Assembly (NCBI GenBank): GCA_041648665.1
Contig: JBAZOP010000019.1
Location: 1-45,061, forward strand
Reading direction: 5' to 3'
Length of the DNA: 45,061 bases
Origin: a bacterium
GTDB lineage: Bacteria > UBA10199 > 2-02-FULL-44-16 > JAAZCA01
In this document: piece by piece, positions 8,121-16,301 of the stretch
Layout: each line of letters opens with the position of its first letter
How positions within the stretch are numbered: the first letter of the stretch is position 1
Position numbers and translations under genes: made by a program
Notes under the pieces: model-generated
Told to the model about the DNA's origin: nothing
The model's database searches: none
The model's input: only the letters and a program-made list of their open reading frames with translations

Positions 8121-8708
8121 TCAGATCTCCCTACGCTCCTCCAGCGCCCGGGTGAGGGTGGAGGCGTCGATGTATTCAAGGTCGCCGCCGACCGGGATGC
8201 CTGAGGCGAGCCTTGTGACCCTGATGCCCGTGGGCTTGATGAGGCGCGATATGTAGAGCGCGGTCGCTTCTCCTTCGACCGAGGCGTTGGTGGCCACGAT
8301 GACTTCGGAGACGCCGCCTGACTCCAGCCTGCGGATGAGGTCCGCGATCTTGAGGTCTTCGGGGCCGATGCCGTCCAGCGGCGAGAGCGCGCCGTGCAGA
8401 ATGTGGTAGCGGCCGCGGAAGGAGTGCGTGCGCTCCACCGCCATCACATCAGAGGGTTCCTCGACCACGCAGATCGTCTCCCGGATGCGGCGTGGGTCGC
8501 TGCAGATCCCGCATGGGTCGTGTTCGGTGAGGTTCTGGCATTCCGAGCAGAGGCGGACCTTCTCTTTGACGTCCGAGAGCGCGCCTGCGAGCGCTTCGGA
8601 ATATTCCTTCGGCTGGCGCAGTATGAAGAACGCCAGCCTTTGAGCGGTGCGCTCGCCTATGCCGGGCAGCTTCGCCAGCTCGTGTATCAGCCTGTCGATT
8701 GGAGTCAT
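8121..8708 (-). CDS. recR: Recombination protein RecR
   Basis: 195 residues, normal for RecR. It loads RecA at gaps together with RecF and RecO during recombinational repair. Seen: N-terminal helix-hairpin-helix (LAKLPGIGERTAQRLAFFIL), a four-cysteine zinc finger CSECQNLTEHDPCGIC (about 54-69), a Toprim domain beginning at ICVVEEPSDVMAVE and LHGALSPLDGIGPEDL, and a Walker-B-like C-terminal region with TRLASGIPVGGDLEYID. Its ATG overlaps the ybaB stop (ATGA), the classical dnaX-ybaB-recR arrangement, so it is translationally coupled. Confidence 0.97.
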   Translation of the reverse strand: MTPIDRLIHELAKLPGIGERTAQRLAFFILRQPKEYSEALAGALSDVKEKVRLCSECQNLTEHDPCGICSDPRRIRETICVVEEPSDVMAVERTHSFRGRYHILHGALSPLDGIGPEDLKIADLIRRLESGGVSEVIVATNASVEGEATALYISRLIKPTGIRVTRLASGIPVGGDLEYIDASTLTRALEERREI

Positions 8709-9025
8709 CCGAACATGCCCCCGAGCCCGCCCATCCCCCCCATCATCGAGGAGAGCTCGGACTGCGCCGCCTCCGTCGCCCTCTTGAATGCCTCGTTGAC
8801 CGCCGCCAGCACCAGGTCCTGCAGCATCTCCACGTCGCCCGCGCTCGCCACGGAGGGCTCGATTGAGAGCGCGATGAGCTCGTGCTTTCCGTTGACCCGG
8901 GCCGTGACCATGCCTCCGCCCGAGCTGGCCTCGAACGTCCGCTTTGCCAGTTCCTCCTGTTTCTTCGCCATTTCGGCCTGGAGGGCCTGCGCCTGTTTCA
9001 TTATCGATTTCATGTCCATGTTCAT
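8705..9025 (-). CDS. YbaB/EbfC family nucleoid-associated protein
   Basis: 106 residues, normal for the family. YbaB proteins form dimers that bind DNA and coat the nucleoid. The helical N-terminus (KQAQALQAEMAKKQEELAKR), the central strand region (GMVTARVNGKHELIALSI) and the Met/Gly-rich tail (MMGGMGGLGGMFG) are typical. It begins one base after the dnaX stop and its stop overlaps the recR start, so the three genes are one translational unit. The order dnaX-ybaB-recR is conserved across many bacteria, which supports the call independently. Confidence 0.95.
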   Translation of the reverse strand: MNMDMKSIMKQAQALQAEMAKKQEELAKRTFEASSGGGMVTARVNGKHELIALSIEPSVASAGDVEMLQDLVLAAVNEAFKRATEAAQSELSSMMGGMGGLGGMFG

Positions 9026-9026
9026 C

Positions 9027-10646
9027 TCACTTTGCGCTGGTCTTCACGTCGTGCAGTTTCGCTCCGAGTATGTCGGCAGCCTGGCGCACGATGTCGTCGC
9101 TGAGCGCCTCTTTCACCAAGTCCTTGTTCTTCTGCGCGCGGCCGGGTTTCTCACCCGCTTTCTCCTGTGGTGCATCCTGATTCAGGACGAGCCTCATCGG
9201 CCTCTTGAAGAATCTCGCCAGCAGGGACTCGACCGCGGTGCGCCTCTCCTCCTCGGCTTGCATGTCGGCGAGATGGCGGTTGTCGAACCTCACCTTCGCC
9301 GTGTCCTGCGTCAGCGATTCAAGCGACCCCTGATCGAGGATGGCTGCGGCCTGAGGTTTCTCGGTCACGAGCCATCGCATGAACTCCTGCCAGCGGCGCT
9401 CGCCCTCCACGTCCACGGGCTCGAAGGCGAGGTTCGCCGCGTGCGGATCTGCGGCCTCCGGCTCCTTCGTCTCAATCTTCGTGGGCATCGGCGTTGGCTT
9501 GCCCTCGCCCTCCAGCAGGGCGTCGAGCTTCGCCACGATCTCGCTTATCTGCTGCGAGGGACCCACGCGGGTGAGCCTCATCAGCCCCACCTCCAGGAGC
9601 ATCTTCGGGAAGGGCGAATGCGAGACCTGCTCCGAGACGTTGTACCAGATGGAGAATATCTGGTGCAGCTCGGTCGCCTCCGTGCGCGCCGCGAGCTTCT
9701 TCAGGGCATCGGCCTCGTCGGAGGTGAGGTCGAGGTTCATCTTCTCCTTCCCGCACTCGGAGAGCACGAGCAGGTGCCTCAACACCTCGAGTATGTCACC
9801 CGAGAAGCGGACGAGGTCCGCGCCGGTCGCGAAGACCTCGTCGAGCGCCGCTAGCGCGCGCTTCGCGTCCTTTTCGAGCGCCGCCTCGACCGTGCCGAAG
9901 AGCAGCGCCCTGTCGAGGAATCCCAGCATGCCCTTTATCGAGTTCGAACTTATCTCTTTTCCGGAGTACGCGATCGCCTGGTCGAAGAGCGACTGCGCGT
10001 CGCGCAGGCTTCCGGTCGCCTCCCGCGCGATGAGCCTCAGCGCGTCCTCCTCTATGGATACGGACTCCTGACTCGCGATCTTCGAGAGCGTCGATGCGAT
10101 CAGCACGGAGGGTATGCGCCTGAAGTCATGCCTCTGGCAGCGGGAGAGGATCGTGGCCGGAATCTTGTGGGATTCGGTGGTCGCGAATATGAAGACCGCG
10201 TGCGCCGGCGGTTCCTCCAGCGTTTTGAGCAGCGCGTTGAACGCCGGCGTGGATAGCATGTGGACTTCGTCGATGATGTAGATCTTGTAGCGGCCGGAGG
10301 AGGGCATGTACTTCACCCGCTCGCGGATCTCGCGCACGTCGTCGACCCCTGTGTTGGAGGCGCCGTCGATCTCCTGCACGTCGAGCGACCTGCCCTCGGT
10401 TATCTCGCGGCAGGGGCCGCATTCCCCGCAGGGCTCGAAGTCCCTGGGCTCCTTGCAGTTGAGCGCCTTGGCGAGTATTCGCGCCACCGTGGTCTTGCCC
10501 ACGCCGCGCACCCCGGTGAACAGGTAAGCGTGATGGATCCTGCCCTGGGCGAGCGCATTTCGGAGCGTGGTGGTGATGTGTTCCTGTCCCACCACCTCGG
10601 AGAATCTTTGGGGGCGATATTTTCTCGCCAATACTTGGTAGCTCAT
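9027..10646 (-). CDS. dnaX: DNA polymerase III subunit gamma/tau
   Basis: 539 residues from MSYQVLARKYRPQ, the near-universal DnaX N-terminus; this start is preferred over an in-frame one 48 bases upstream that would overlap the SRP RNA gene. Clamp-loader ATPase of the replisome. Walker A is GVRGVGKTT, a zinc site is formed by the cysteines in NCKEP and PCGECGPC, Walker B/DExx is DEVHMLS, and sensor 1 follows (FATTE). Domain III and a Lys/Glu/Ala-rich C-terminal part follow, consistent with the tau form. I saw no convincing A-rich slippery site for a programmed frameshift. The small SRP RNA gene lies about 20 bases upstream on the same strand. Confidence 0.97.
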   Translation of the reverse strand: MSYQVLARKYRPQRFSEVVGQEHITTTLRNALAQGRIHHAYLFTGVRGVGKTTVARILAKALNCKEPRDFEPCGECGPCREITEGRSLDVQEIDGASNTGVDDVREIRERVKYMPSSGRYKIYIIDEVHMLSTPAFNALLKTLEEPPAHAVFIFATTESHKIPATILSRCQRHDFRRIPSVLIASTLSKIASQESVSIEEDALRLIAREATGSLRDAQSLFDQAIAYSGKEISSNSIKGMLGFLDRALLFGTVEAALEKDAKRALAALDEVFATGADLVRFSGDILEVLRHLLVLSECGKEKMNLDLTSDEADALKKLAARTEATELHQIFSIWYNVSEQVSHSPFPKMLLEVGLMRLTRVGPSQQISEIVAKLDALLEGEGKPTPMPTKIETKEPEAADPHAANLAFEPVDVEGERRWQEFMRWLVTEKPQAAAILDQGSLESLTQDTAKVRFDNRHLADMQAEEERRTAVESLLARFFKRPMRLVLNQDAPQEKAGEKPGRAQKNKDLVKEALSDDIVRQAADILGAKLHDVKTSAK

Positions 10647-10665
10647 AGGATGTTTGAAAAAATAC

Positions 10666-10773
10666 AAGGGCGGCCAGGTTTTTCCACGGCGCATCGACGA
10701 GCGGGTACCGTTGCTCCCTTCCGGGCCTGGCGGGGTTAGCCGCCGCCCGATCGCATGGGACCCGACCGCCCCC
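10666..10773 (-). ncRNA. ffs: Bacterial small signal recognition particle RNA (4.5S)
   Basis: The minus strand contains the invariant SRP domain IV: GCCAGGCCCGGAAGGGAGCA, with the GGAA tetraloop and the asymmetric AGCA bulge that binds Ffh. The flanks form one long hairpin: GGGCGGUC at the 5' end (from about 10773) pairs over 8 bp with GGCCGCCC at the 3' end (10668-10675). Total length of about 108 nt fits the small bacterial type without an Alu domain. The end is followed by a T-rich stretch (TTGTATTTTTTC) that could act as a terminator. Position just upstream of dnaX is common. Confidence 0.95.
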
Positions 10774-10836
10774 GTAATCGCGACTCTTCACTCGTCTAGC
10801 CGGAGGCGGCCTCAAAAGGCAAGAGGATTTCGCCCC

Positions 10837-11244
10837 TCATTCGTCGAAGGAGGGGGGCTTCCTCTGGCGTTTCTTCTCGGACTGCCTGTGCTTCAGCTCC
10901 AGGACCTTCTCTTTCGCGCGTCTGGACCTGCGGCGTTTCTGTTTTTTCACCTTCCATCGGCGCTGCTCCTCCGCGCTCTTCCTGCCAATCATCATCCGCT
11001 CTATCTTCTCCATGAGCCGCACGCGCGCGAGGTGGCGGTTTATCGCCTGGCTGCGTTCGGTCTGGCAGCGGACTTCCATGCCGGTGGGCGGATGGCGGAG
11101 TACGACGCATGTCGACGTCTTGTTGACGTGCTGGCCGCCCTTTCCCGACGAGCGGATGAAATGCTCGATGATGTCGGCCTCCCGTATGCCGAGATCACGC
11201 ATCCGCTTTGCCAGCAGGGTCTGCTTCTTCGGGGAGACGGGCAT
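10837..11244 (-). CDS. Class I release-factor domain protein (ArfB/PrfH-like)
   Basis: 135 residues. A single RF-1 domain with the catalytic GGQ in SSGKGGQHVNKTSTC (about residues 32-46), followed by the usual VRCQTERSQAINRHLA segment and a very basic tail (KVKKQKRRRSRRAKEKV). Proteins of this build (ArfB/YaeJ and relatives) hydrolyse peptidyl-tRNA on stalled ribosomes; the basic tail enters the empty mRNA channel. Codon-recognition domains of RF1/RF2 are absent. Whether it is ArfB proper or the related uncharacterised family often found in environmental genomes cannot be settled by eye. It lies between tRNA-Ser and the SRP RNA on the same strand. Confidence 0.88.
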   Translation of the reverse strand: MPVSPKKQTLLAKRMRDLGIREADIIEHFIRSSGKGGQHVNKTSTCVVLRHPPTGMEVRCQTERSQAINRHLARVRLMEKIERMMIGRKSAEEQRRWKVKKQKRRRSRRAKEKVLELKHRQSEKKRQRKPPSFDE

Positions 11245-11249
11245 AAAAA

Positions 11250-11338
<89 letters not shown>

Positions 11339-11364
11339 GGACTCAGTCTTCTTTGATGCGATAT

Positions 11365-11526
11365 TTACTTTCCGCCGATCAGCTGTTTGACGCTGCCGTC
11401 GTTCTTGTCTACGAGCACGAGGCTGTACTTGCCGTCGGTCGATCGACCGGACTTGATGATGTATTTATTGCTGAAGAAATAGACCACGACCGCCAATAAG
11501 AGTATCGCCAGCACTATCTTCCTCAT
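11365..11526 (-). CDS. Small single-pass membrane protein
   Basis: 53 residues from MRKIVLAILLL. The start is fixed by AGAGGAGGAAG just upstream; a longer in-frame version lacks such a site. Residues 2-20 form one hydrophobic helix (IVLAILLLAVVVYFF), followed by a charged tail with a repeated DGKYSLVLVDKNDGS pattern, probably outside the cytoplasmic membrane. It sits between two tRNA-Ser genes on the same strand. No known family recognised. Confidence 0.6.
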   Translation of the reverse strand: MRKIVLAILLLAVVVYFFSNKYIIKSGRSTDGKYSLVLVDKNDGSVKQLIGGK

Positions 11527-11615
11527 ATCTTCCTCCTCTTGTATTTTTGGAAGTATAATTAATTGCCAACGCCGATGCAATCGTCAGGGGCGGTAAAAAA
11601 ATTAGGAACATTCAG

Positions 11616-11704
11616 CGGAGAGGGTGGGATTCGAACCCACGGACCTCCTTTCGAAGGTCAACGGTTTTCGAGACCGCCCCGATCGACCACTCTGGCACCT
11701 CTCC
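11616..11704 (-). tRNA. tRNA-Ser (anticodon CGA)
   Basis: Minus-strand class II tRNA. The acceptor stem GGAGAGG pairs with CCTCTCC; the anticodon loop CTCGAAA gives anticodon CGA; a long variable arm (GACCTTCGAAAGGAGGTC) and T-arm GTGGGTTCGAATCCCAC are present. Unlike the neighbouring tRNA-Ser(GGA), no CCA is encoded: the discriminator G is followed by CTG. Confidence 0.96.
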
Positions 11705-11726
11705 GCTCAACATCCAAGCCCCTATC

Positions 11727-11756
11727 TTGAAAGAACGAACGAAACTTGCCTATTAA
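11727..11756 (+). promoter_or_regulatory. Possible sigma70-type promoter
   Basis: TTGAAA (11727-11732), an 18-base spacer, then TATTAA (11751-11756), about 130 bases upstream of the methyltransferase-like gene. On the opposite strand TTGCGC-17-TTAATA in the same place could serve the tRNA-Ser(CGA) gene. Called by eye only. Confidence 0.3.
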
Positions 11757-11890
11757 ACACAGGGGGTGGCTTTGCGCAACACCAAATCTGGCCGCTAACG
11801 CCTTGAAAAGGCCGCCTAATTTTTCACGCAACCGCCGCGGGTCTGGGCCGATAACACCCTGGTGGCGGTAAACCGGAGGAGATGGGGCGG

Positions 11891-13543
11891 ATGAACCGGC
11901 TCGATCAGACATACTCGATGTTCAGCGCCCCCGATGCCAGGGACTGGGGCCGCTCTGTCATAGAAGAGGCGCTCCGCAGCGATCCCGATGTCGAGCTTTT
12001 GCACGACGAACTGCTCGGCGCGATGGACGACCCCTCGGTGTTCGCCACCCCGCAGGGCCGCAGGCTTTGGTGGGAGTTCTGGCAGGCCTACGAATCGGTG
12101 GTCAGGCGCGCGCCCCTGTTATCCCTTCACTCGCAGGGGTTCGCGAAGAGGTTCGAGTTTTTTGCCGATACCGGCGTTGTGCTACGTTCGCTTGAATCCC
12201 TGCCTTGGAAAATTCTCCGCTCCCATCCCGCGAAGCACGAGCTCATGAGGTTCTATAAGGATATCGGGCGCGCCGCGAGTTTGGCGGAGGAGCGTTTGTG
12301 CGGGCTGAGATCCATGGTCGAGAGCGAGCATCTGAAACTCATGATAGACATGCAGCTTGAGGAGCTGTCGCAGATAAGGTCGGCCGGAAAGAACGAGCTT
12401 GCGAAGGCGAGGAAGAGGCTCTGGGAGATAAACATCGAGGTCTCTGATGCGCTTGCAGTGCTCCAGGATTCGACGGAGGGGATGGATTTCGATCTCATGC
12501 TCCTCCTGCGCGGCATGACGGCGGCGCGGGAGCTGACGGATCCGAGGACCAGGCGCATCGTCGAGGCGTTGCAGTCGGTGATCGTCAAGGCGCTCGCGTC
12601 CGGCAGGATCGGGGTCTTGGAACGGGAGGCTATAGCGGAGGCGCACATCCTCACCCTAGAGATCCTCTGGGCGCATGAGCCGGGGGCGCCTGCGCCGGAA
12701 CTCACGGCGGATGCGGGGCAGAACGGCGCGAAGCTGCTGGCCGACTTTGAAGAGGCCTCCGGTTTCGCCTTCGCGGCCATGTCTTCGATGCGGCCTTCGC
12801 AGGCGCTCACGAAGATCAAGTCCTTGCCCCATGACCCCTCGTTTGTCGAAGCGGCGATGATAGACGCAGTCTTCGCAAACCGCATGGGCGATCTGTCCAT
12901 TCCCTACAATGAGGAGATGGCCCCCTTCATAAGGGGTGCTCTGCTCTGCAGGGTTCGCGAGGTGCCGCAGGCCGTGGAAAAGAGTTCCCTCGAGGACACC
13001 CTCTTCGAGGCCCGGTTATGCCGTACCCTCCGTTCGCGCCGGAAGATACTGTTGGAGCTAGGCGGCGGCTCCGCCTTGAACGGTTTGCGGATGGCGGCCG
13101 AAGATCCTTCCGCGTTCGTGTTCTCGATCGATCCGACCGTGCCGGAGATCTCCGAAGAGCGGATAGAACAGATCGGCTTTGTCCCCCGCAACCACGTGAT
13201 ACTCAGGGGGAGGGCGGAGGAGGTCGTGCCGTACGCCTTTGATAAGCCTTTTGCGGACAAGGCCGTGATGGTCGCTCCGCCGTCGTTCGGGTGGGCGCCC
13301 ATGATGCTGTCGGCGCTTCTGGCGGTGCGTCCCGGCGGGACAGTCGACATATACAAGTTCAACTCGAAGAATTTTGACTACGGTTTTCTCAGACGCGCCG
13401 GGTTTGGGGTGTCCGTGACTTCTCTGCGAGCTGAAAATCCGTTGATTCCTGCCAGCGATTTTTTCAAGCCGGGGATGCCGGTCAGCCACGTCAGAATAAC
13501 GGTGCCTCTGTTCAGAGGGAATCCGATCATGCCTCTGCTATGA
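11891..13543 (+). CDS. Hypothetical protein with C-terminal SAM-methyltransferase-like domain
   Basis: 550 residues from ATG 11891, which is about 10 bases after GGAGGA (11875-11880); an in-frame ATG at 11882 is too close to that site. The N-terminal 370 residues are alpha-helical with long Leu/Arg/Glu-rich stretches and no known motif. The C-terminal part has a class I methyltransferase-like motif I, ILLELGGGSALNGLRMA, followed by an acidic strand end (VFSIDPT) and a post-motif region GWAPMMLSALLAVRPGGTV that resembles motif IV-VI of such enzymes. Substrate unknown. It is convergent with tadA with no intergenic base, so it has its own promoter and is not part of the tRNA units. Confidence 0.8.
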   Translation: MNRLDQTYSMFSAPDARDWGRSVIEEALRSDPDVELLHDELLGAMDDPSVFATPQGRRLWWEFWQAYESVVRRAPLLSLHSQGFAKRFEFFADTGVVLRSLESLPWKILRSHPAKHELMRFYKDIGRAASLAEERLCGLRSMVESEHLKLMIDMQLEELSQIRSAGKNELAKARKRLWEINIEVSDALAVLQDSTEGMDFDLMLLLRGMTAARELTDPRTRRIVEALQSVIVKALASGRIGVLEREAIAEAHILTLEILWAHEPGAPAPELTADAGQNGAKLLADFEEASGFAFAAMSSMRPSQALTKIKSLPHDPSFVEAAMIDAVFANRMGDLSIPYNEEMAPFIRGALLCRVREVPQAVEKSSLEDTLFEARLCRTLRSRRKILLELGGGSALNGLRMAAEDPSAFVFSIDPTVPEISEERIEQIGFVPRNHVILRGRAEEVVPYAFDKPFADKAVMVAPPSFGWAPMMLSALLAVRPGGTVDIYKFNSKNFDYGFLRRAGFGVSVTSLRAENPLIPASDFFKPGMPVSHVRITVPLFRGNPIMPLL

Positions 13544-14017
13544 TCAAGACTTTTTACCCCTGAGCGCCCTGAAAAAATCGTTGAGCGCCTTTCTGCAGTC
13601 CGGTTCCAACACCCCTGATTTCACCTCCATGGAGTGATTTAGCCTGGGGTCGTGCGACACGTCGTAGAGCGTGCCCATGGCCCCTGCCTTGGGGTCTGCG
13701 CATCCGTAGACCACCCGGGGGATCCGGGCCTGCAGCATCGCTCCGGCGCACATGAGGCACGGCTCGCAGGTGACGTAGATCGTGATGTCGTCCAGCCGCC
13801 AGCTCTTGAGCTTCTTCGAGAGCTTTCCCACGAGCAAAAGTTCGGCGTGGCCGAGCGGATTCTGGGTCTGTTCGCGCACGTTGTGCGCGCGGCCCACGAT
13901 CTTTCCGTTTTTTACGGCGACGGCGCCGATGGGGACCTCTGCTTTTCGGCCCGCCTTTTGCGCTTCTTTCAGCGCCTCGCGCATCCACGATTCGTCTGTG
14001 TTTGCCGTCTTTCGCAT
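13544..14017 (-). CDS. tadA: tRNA-specific adenosine deaminase
   Basis: 157 residues from MRKTANTDESW. Converts A34 to inosine in the anticodon of tRNA-Arg(ACG). The zinc-dependent deaminase signature is complete: HAE at residues 57-59 (His57 ligand, Glu59 proton shuttle) and PCLMC at 86-90. The family N-terminus (MREALKEAQKAG...VPIGAVAV) and the C-terminal ...LNDFFRALR also match. A further in-frame extension to 14152 exists but has no family similarity and overlaps the divergent ParB-like start, so the shorter form is chosen; Met at 13984 is an alternative. A CMP/dCMP deaminase paralogue is less likely given the length and context. Confidence 0.93.
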   Translation of the reverse strand: MRKTANTDESWMREALKEAQKAGRKAEVPIGAVAVKNGKIVGRAHNVREQTQNPLGHAELLLVGKLSKKLKSWRLDDITIYVTCEPCLMCAGAMLQARIPRVVYGCADPKAGAMGTLYDVSHDPRLNHSMEVKSGVLEPDCRKALNDFFRALRGKKS

Positions 14018-14102
14018 GACCGTCTCATACTGCGATTCTCCGCATCGATGCAAACGAGAAGTGTTTGTGGATGATTTTTTTACAGAAAAAAGTTGCAATC
14101 TC

Positions 14103-15101
14103 ATGTCTCTTTCTCCATTATCCGCCGCCATGTTACTACAATATCTATCCATCTCAGAGATAAACGTCGCAGATTCGAGCTACAGGATCACGTTCGCGCC
14201 TGAGCTGGAGGCGCTTTCCCGCTCGATCAGGGCGGTCGGCATCATCCAGCCGATCAACGTGCGCCACACGCCCGACCACACCTACCAGGTGGTGACCGGT
14301 TACAAACGCGTCCTGGTCATGCAGGAGCTGGGCCGTCAGACTGTTCCGGCGCTCGTGCATGAGCCCGGCGATATGTCGCCCACCCAGGCGTTCATGTGGA
14401 GCCTGCACGACAATTCCGCCACCAGGGAGCTCAACCTCATCGAGAAGAGCATCGCTCTCGCGAAGCTCAACCAGTTCTGCCAGGTCTCCGAAGAGGACAT
14501 GGTCAAGCGCTTTCTGCCGCTCTTCAGCCTCGACCCGAGCTACAAGACCCTGCATCAGCTCATGTCTCTGGGCGATCTGACCGAGCCGCTCAAGAACTAC
14601 GTCGTCTCGAACGACCTCGCGCTTTCCTCCGCGAGCCGCATAGCGGAGTTCAGCCCTTCGACGCAGCAGGAGCTCCTGCCGGTCATCACGCAGGTCAGGC
14701 CTTCGGCCAACAAACTGGGCGAGTTGCTCACGCTCATCCGCGAGATCGCGGCGCGGGACGGCCTCACCGTCGAGGAGATCCTGCAGCGCTATCAGTTCAT
14801 GCAGGTCGTGGCCGACAGGGCCACGTCGGCCGCCGAAAAGGTGAAGCAGCTGAGGCAGGCACTGCGCGGCATCAAGCTGCCGCAGCTGACCGAGCGCCAG
14901 AACCAGATCGCGAGCCTCATTCAGGATATCGATCTTCCGGACTCGGCCAAGATCGTTCACGATCCTTACTTCGAGGACGAGAAGATCAAGCTCGAGTGCC
15001 ACTTCTCCACCCCCGAGGAGATCGATCAACTGGCCAGAAAGATCCAGGAGGCCTTCCAGAAGCAGCATTGGCACCAGATCTTCGATTGGTACAGGGCCTG
15101 A
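14103..15101 (+). CDS. Stand-alone ParB/Spo0J N-terminal-domain protein
   Basis: About 332 residues from ATG 14103 (ATG 14130 is an alternative; neither has a strong ribosome site). Residues near 25-110 match the ParB nuclease/CTPase-type fold: YRITFAPELEALSRSIRAVG, IIQPINVR, YQVVTGYKRVLVMQELG and then DNSATRELNLIEKSIALAKL. The usual GERR box reads GYKR and the ENxxRxDLxPxE box reads DNSATRELNLIE, so it is a diverged member. A helical central part follows, with LSSASRIAEFS/QQELLPVI as in KorB-type regions, and a conserved-looking C-terminus. No ParA gene or parS-like palindrome is adjacent, which argues against a normal partition role. Its promoter region is shared with tadA. Confidence 0.8.
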   Translation: MSLSPLSAAMLLQYLSISEINVADSSYRITFAPELEALSRSIRAVGIIQPINVRHTPDHTYQVVTGYKRVLVMQELGRQTVPALVHEPGDMSPTQAFMWSLHDNSATRELNLIEKSIALAKLNQFCQVSEEDMVKRFLPLFSLDPSYKTLHQLMSLGDLTEPLKNYVVSNDLALSSASRIAEFSPSTQQELLPVITQVRPSANKLGELLTLIREIAARDGLTVEEILQRYQFMQVVADRATSAAEKVKQLRQALRGIKLPQLTERQNQIASLIQDIDLPDSAKIVHDPYFEDEKIKLECHFSTPEEIDQLARKIQEAFQKQHWHQIFDWYRA

Positions 15102-15111
15102 TCAATTCCTT

Positions 15112-16269
15112 CTAATTTGATTGCGGACTCTTCGGCTGCTGGATGGGGGCGCGGCTGTGTGCGCCTGCGTTCGGTGCAATATCGTCTTCGGGCTTTGGCA
15201 AGGCAGGCTTATCTATAGGTGGCGCGATCTCTACAGCGGGCGTGGGTGTTGCAGCAGGCGGTGTTGCGGCTGGAGTTGATGTCGCAGCCGAGGACCCTGT
15301 CTGGGTTGCCTCGGACTCGGGCGCAGGCGGCTTCACCGGAGCGGTAGGAGCGGCCGGCACGCTGGGCGCAGGCGCAGGCAACATCATGTCGGATGGCACG
15401 ATGCCGGTGGTCTCCGGCGAGATTTTGATGGACTCCACCGTCCCTCCGTTGAATGACGCGGTCAGTATCTCCGAACCGGCCTTGTGGAACGCGACGCCGG
15501 AGGGGGAATCTATCCCGGTGTTGAAGCTGTTGAGGGCGAACCCCAGGTCGATCCTGTAGATGGCTGCGAGCCCGGTGCTCGCGACGTAGAGGTTCCCCTT
15601 GTCGTCGGCATCCATCCCCTCGAGTGTGCGGAGGAACACGGCCGGCAGAGGCCTCATCTTCCCTGAACGGTTGTATGCTGTGACCTGGCCTGAGCTCCAG
15701 CCCGCTACCGTGAAGACCTGTTTGGCGGCATACCACGTCAAACTGTGTGGCTGGCCGAGCGAGTCGCCCGCGACGAAGGTCGTGACCTCGTGCTGTTTTG
15801 CGAGGTCGATCCTGTAGATGCGGTTGCCCGGGCCGTCGGCAAGATAGAGCGCCCCGTCGGGACCGACCTTCACGTCGTAGAAGTGCTGCACAGGGAGGTT
15901 GCCGAAGTTCACGTCGAAGAGGAGGTTCCCGTAGGTCGTGTCGTACGCGCGCAGTTTGTCTATGTCGCAGACGTAGAGGGTGGTCCCCACGACCGCCATC
16001 CCTTTGGGCGCGTTTAAGTCTATCGACTTGTTTGCGCCGTCTATGAATCGGAGGTTTTCGATCGACCCGTCGCCCTTGAGCCTGGATATGAAGCCGTTGT
16101 CGTCCTTCGCGTCGAGCGAGCCGTTCACGTTCGAGACGAAGATGAAGCCGGTGCGGGTGTCGACCGCCACGCCGTAGGGATTGGTGAATCCGCCTGTGGT
16201 GAATGCGTGGGCCAGGCCTGTCGCCAGCATGACGGCCCCGAACGCCGCGATCAATAATGTGTTTTTCAT
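15112..16269 (-). CDS. Secreted NHL/SMP-30-like beta-propeller protein with Pro/Ala-rich tail
   Basis: 385 residues from MKNTLLIAAFGAVML; an in-frame upstream TTG overlaps the coaX stop and ATG 16275 is also possible. A signal peptide (about 1-22, ending GLAHA) precedes repeated blades such as NPYGVAVDTRTGFIFVSN, GPDGALYLADGPGNRIYRID and LEGMDADDKGNLYVASTG, typical of NHL/SMP-30/gluconolaconase-type propellers. Residues about 285-385 are a low-complexity Pro/Ala/Thr tail. Probably periplasmic or surface-exposed; a binding rather than enzymatic role is as likely. It follows coaX by 32 bases. Confidence 0.85.
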   Translation of the reverse strand: MKNTLLIAAFGAVMLATGLAHAFTTGGFTNPYGVAVDTRTGFIFVSNVNGSLDAKDDNGFISRLKGDGSIENLRFIDGANKSIDLNAPKGMAVVGTTLYVCDIDKLRAYDTTYGNLLFDVNFGNLPVQHFYDVKVGPDGALYLADGPGNRIYRIDLAKQHEVTTFVAGDSLGQPHSLTWYAAKQVFTVAGWSSGQVTAYNRSGKMRPLPAVFLRTLEGMDADDKGNLYVASTGLAAIYRIDLGFALNSFNTGIDSPSGVAFHKAGSEILTASFNGGTVESIKISPETTGIVPSDMMLPAPAPSVPAAPTAPVKPPAPESEATQTGSSAATSTPAATPPAATPTPAVEIAPPIDKPALPKPEDDIAPNAGAHSRAPIQQPKSPQSN

Positions 16270-16301
16270 AAACATGAAATTAGCCGCAAAAGCTTCAACT
16301 G

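Noticed and set aside
10647..10694. Longer N-terminus for DnaX
   Set aside because: The extra 16 residues come from the SRP RNA 3' end and MSYQVLARKYRP is the universal start.
14103..15101. Replication or partition origin next to the ParB-like gene
   Set aside because: No parA, dnaA, gidA/gidB or DnaA-box cluster is present.
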